From assembly GCF_009389715.1 (NCBI RefSeq), contig NC_052405.1:9713194-9777193 (forward strand): a DNA stretch of 64,000 nucleotides, written 5' to 3'. Origin of the DNA: Phoenix dactylifera (taxonomy: Eukaryota > Streptophyta > Magnoliopsida > Arecales > Arecaceae). The translations under genes and the position numbers were made by a program. Shown here piece after piece: positions 63,201-64,000 of the stretch (positions are counted from its first letter, which is position 1; every line of letters starts with the position of its first letter). The notes beneath the pieces are model-generated. The model was not told where the DNA came from and made no database searches. It worked only from the letters and a program-made list of their open reading frames with translations.

Positions 63201-63786
63201 TGTTCATGAATTATTTCTTTTCAGCCTTTCAAAATAAAATCCTTTCATGGGGACTGGACCTGGATAACCCAGATAAGGTGTAGGAATAAGTCTGTTCGGA
63301 AATCATTGATTATTGATGGCGAATTTATTTTATATGAATGTAATGACCATTTTCAAATAGTTTAATGATTCCTTTTCTTTTCTTTACTTTACTTTTATGG
63401 CCTTGAAGAATTCTCCATGGTTATTCCTTCTGTAAGTTGTAAATTATTTACTTCCGGAATGGAACCAAAGTAAAATAGTGCATGGCTTGTTGCATCAAGG
63501 ATTATTATATGGATAATCTATGTAGTTTTGCAACAACATATTTGTCCATTATGTCACAATAAAAGAATCTGTGTTTGATGTTCATTTTTGATATTTGAAT
63601 ACAGGCGATTCCTTTACTGGAAGAGGTTGTCAGGCTTGCACCAAATTTGCCTGATGCATACTATGTACTTGGTCTAATCTATGACGCTAAAGGTGACAAG
63701 AAAAAAGCTTTAAACTTTCACATGATTGCTGCACATTTGACACCCAAGGACCCATCTCTGTGGAAAAAGCTTGTAGCCTGGTCAAT
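60270..63786 (+). CDS. General transcription factor IIIC TPR subunit (GTF3C3 / yeast Tfc4-like), 5' part
   Basis: Five exons assemble in frame and the gene continues beyond the window: 60270-60574, 60866-61222, 61384-61489, 61863-61970 and 63605-63786. Together they encode residues 1-352 and two bases of the next codon. The order is an acidic N-terminus and a YRL...DFV...GVELYQQLERLEYEALA module, repeated in exon 2. Next comes TKKPRQEE, then a KKRGRKKGSKNK basic, AT-hook-like segment. The first TPR units follow (DATLHYASGDYDEAI..., APNLPDAYYVLGLIYDAKGD, AAHLTPKDPSLWKKLVAWS). The final block matches plant TFIIIC-tau131/GTF3C3 homologues. This subunit bridges TFIIIC on tRNA-type promoters to TFIIIB in the nucleus. 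All introns are GT-AG. The TPR array and C-terminus lie outside the window. Confidence 0.9.
62190..62650 (+). repeat. AG-rich tandem repeat, 205-bp unit, in TFIIIC intron 4
   Basis: Just over two copies of a purine-rich unit are present: GAGACGACAAAGGAAGATTG occurs at 62221 and 62426. Further shared landmarks are AAAAAAATTGAGGAAGGGAT, TGATATATAGATAATGCAAT and GGGGAAGGAATGAGGAAGAA. Long open frames on the minus strand across it are low-complexity artefacts of the strand bias. Confidence 0.88.
62906..62932. repeat. (CA)n microsatellite
   Basis: A short interrupted CA run in intron 4 of the TFIIIC-subunit gene. Confidence 0.85.
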
Positions 63787-64000
63787 GTGAGCTCTCTTTA
63801 TGATCTTATCCCTTGCAATTTCAGGTCAATGGAAGCATTTCCAAATCTTTTTTCTAGATTTTTCCCCCCAGTTCATAGTTTTTCTTTCATCTTACTAGTT
63901 ATATTACTATCAGAGACTTAAACCATTACCGTTTAAACTAAACTCAATCAACTGAATTTTGTTCATTTTAAATTTCAATTTTAATTCATACATGGCATGA

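Noticed and set aside
1-64000. CRISPR arrays, bacterial operons, phage or plasmid functions
   Set aside because: Spliced plant nuclear genes throughout. No spaced direct repeats of CRISPR type, and the repeats seen are microsatellites, LTRs or tandem duplications.

Overview
The window reads as nuclear DNA of a flowering plant. It has long AT-rich introns with GT-AG splice sites, dinucleotide microsatellites, degraded retroelements and MITE-like repeats, and low gene density: about seven genes in 64 kb. The proteins are monocot-like. The MADS-box gene closely resembles the AGL11/SEEDSTICK (SHELL-type) genes of palms, so a palm or near relative is my best guess. That is an inference from remembered family features, not from a search.

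Layout, left to right. Bases 1-8265 are mostly non-coding, with a MITE-like element (about 1721-2100) and one candidate last exon of an unidentified plus-strand gene (2989-3091). At 8271-8911 there is a compact TRIM-type LTR element with a 5-bp target duplication and a second element's solo LTR nested inside it. Bases 10888-24598 (+) hold a complete seven-exon D-lineage MADS-box gene with a 9.4-kb first intron containing a LINE fragment, a candidate DNA transposon and a CT-rich/telo-box segment. Bases 26266-28326 (-) hold an intronless DYW-type PPR gene. Bases 29500-31821 (-) hold a three-exon NAC gene of the BEARSKIN type. Bases 31.9-38.2 kb are non-coding, with microsatellites, a second TRIM copy and a MITE. 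Bases 38437-47305 (+) hold a seven-exon STAR/KH-domain RNA-binding protein gene with a GC-AG intron that carries an LTR retroelement remnant. Bases 50966-55107 (-) hold a three-exon FAR1/FHY3-related gene with a duplicated 5' leader exon. Bases 60270 to the right edge (+) hold the 5' half of a TFIIIC TPR-subunit gene with an internal exon duplication.

The genes are independent eukaryotic units with no operon logic: three transcription regulators (MADS, NAC, FRS), two RNA-binding proteins (PPR-DYW, STAR/KH) and one RNA polymerase III assembly factor. MADS/PPR and KH/FRS are convergent pairs; FRS and TFIIIC are divergent. Exon boundaries were assembled by hand from splice consensus, reading-frame phase and remembered family exon patterns.

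I found no convincing previously undescribed system. The most notable items are the very small TRIM family with its nested solo LTR, the TFIIIC exon duplication, the duplicated FRS leader exon, the telo-box/CT-rich segment in the MADS intron, and the GC-AG intron in the KH gene.
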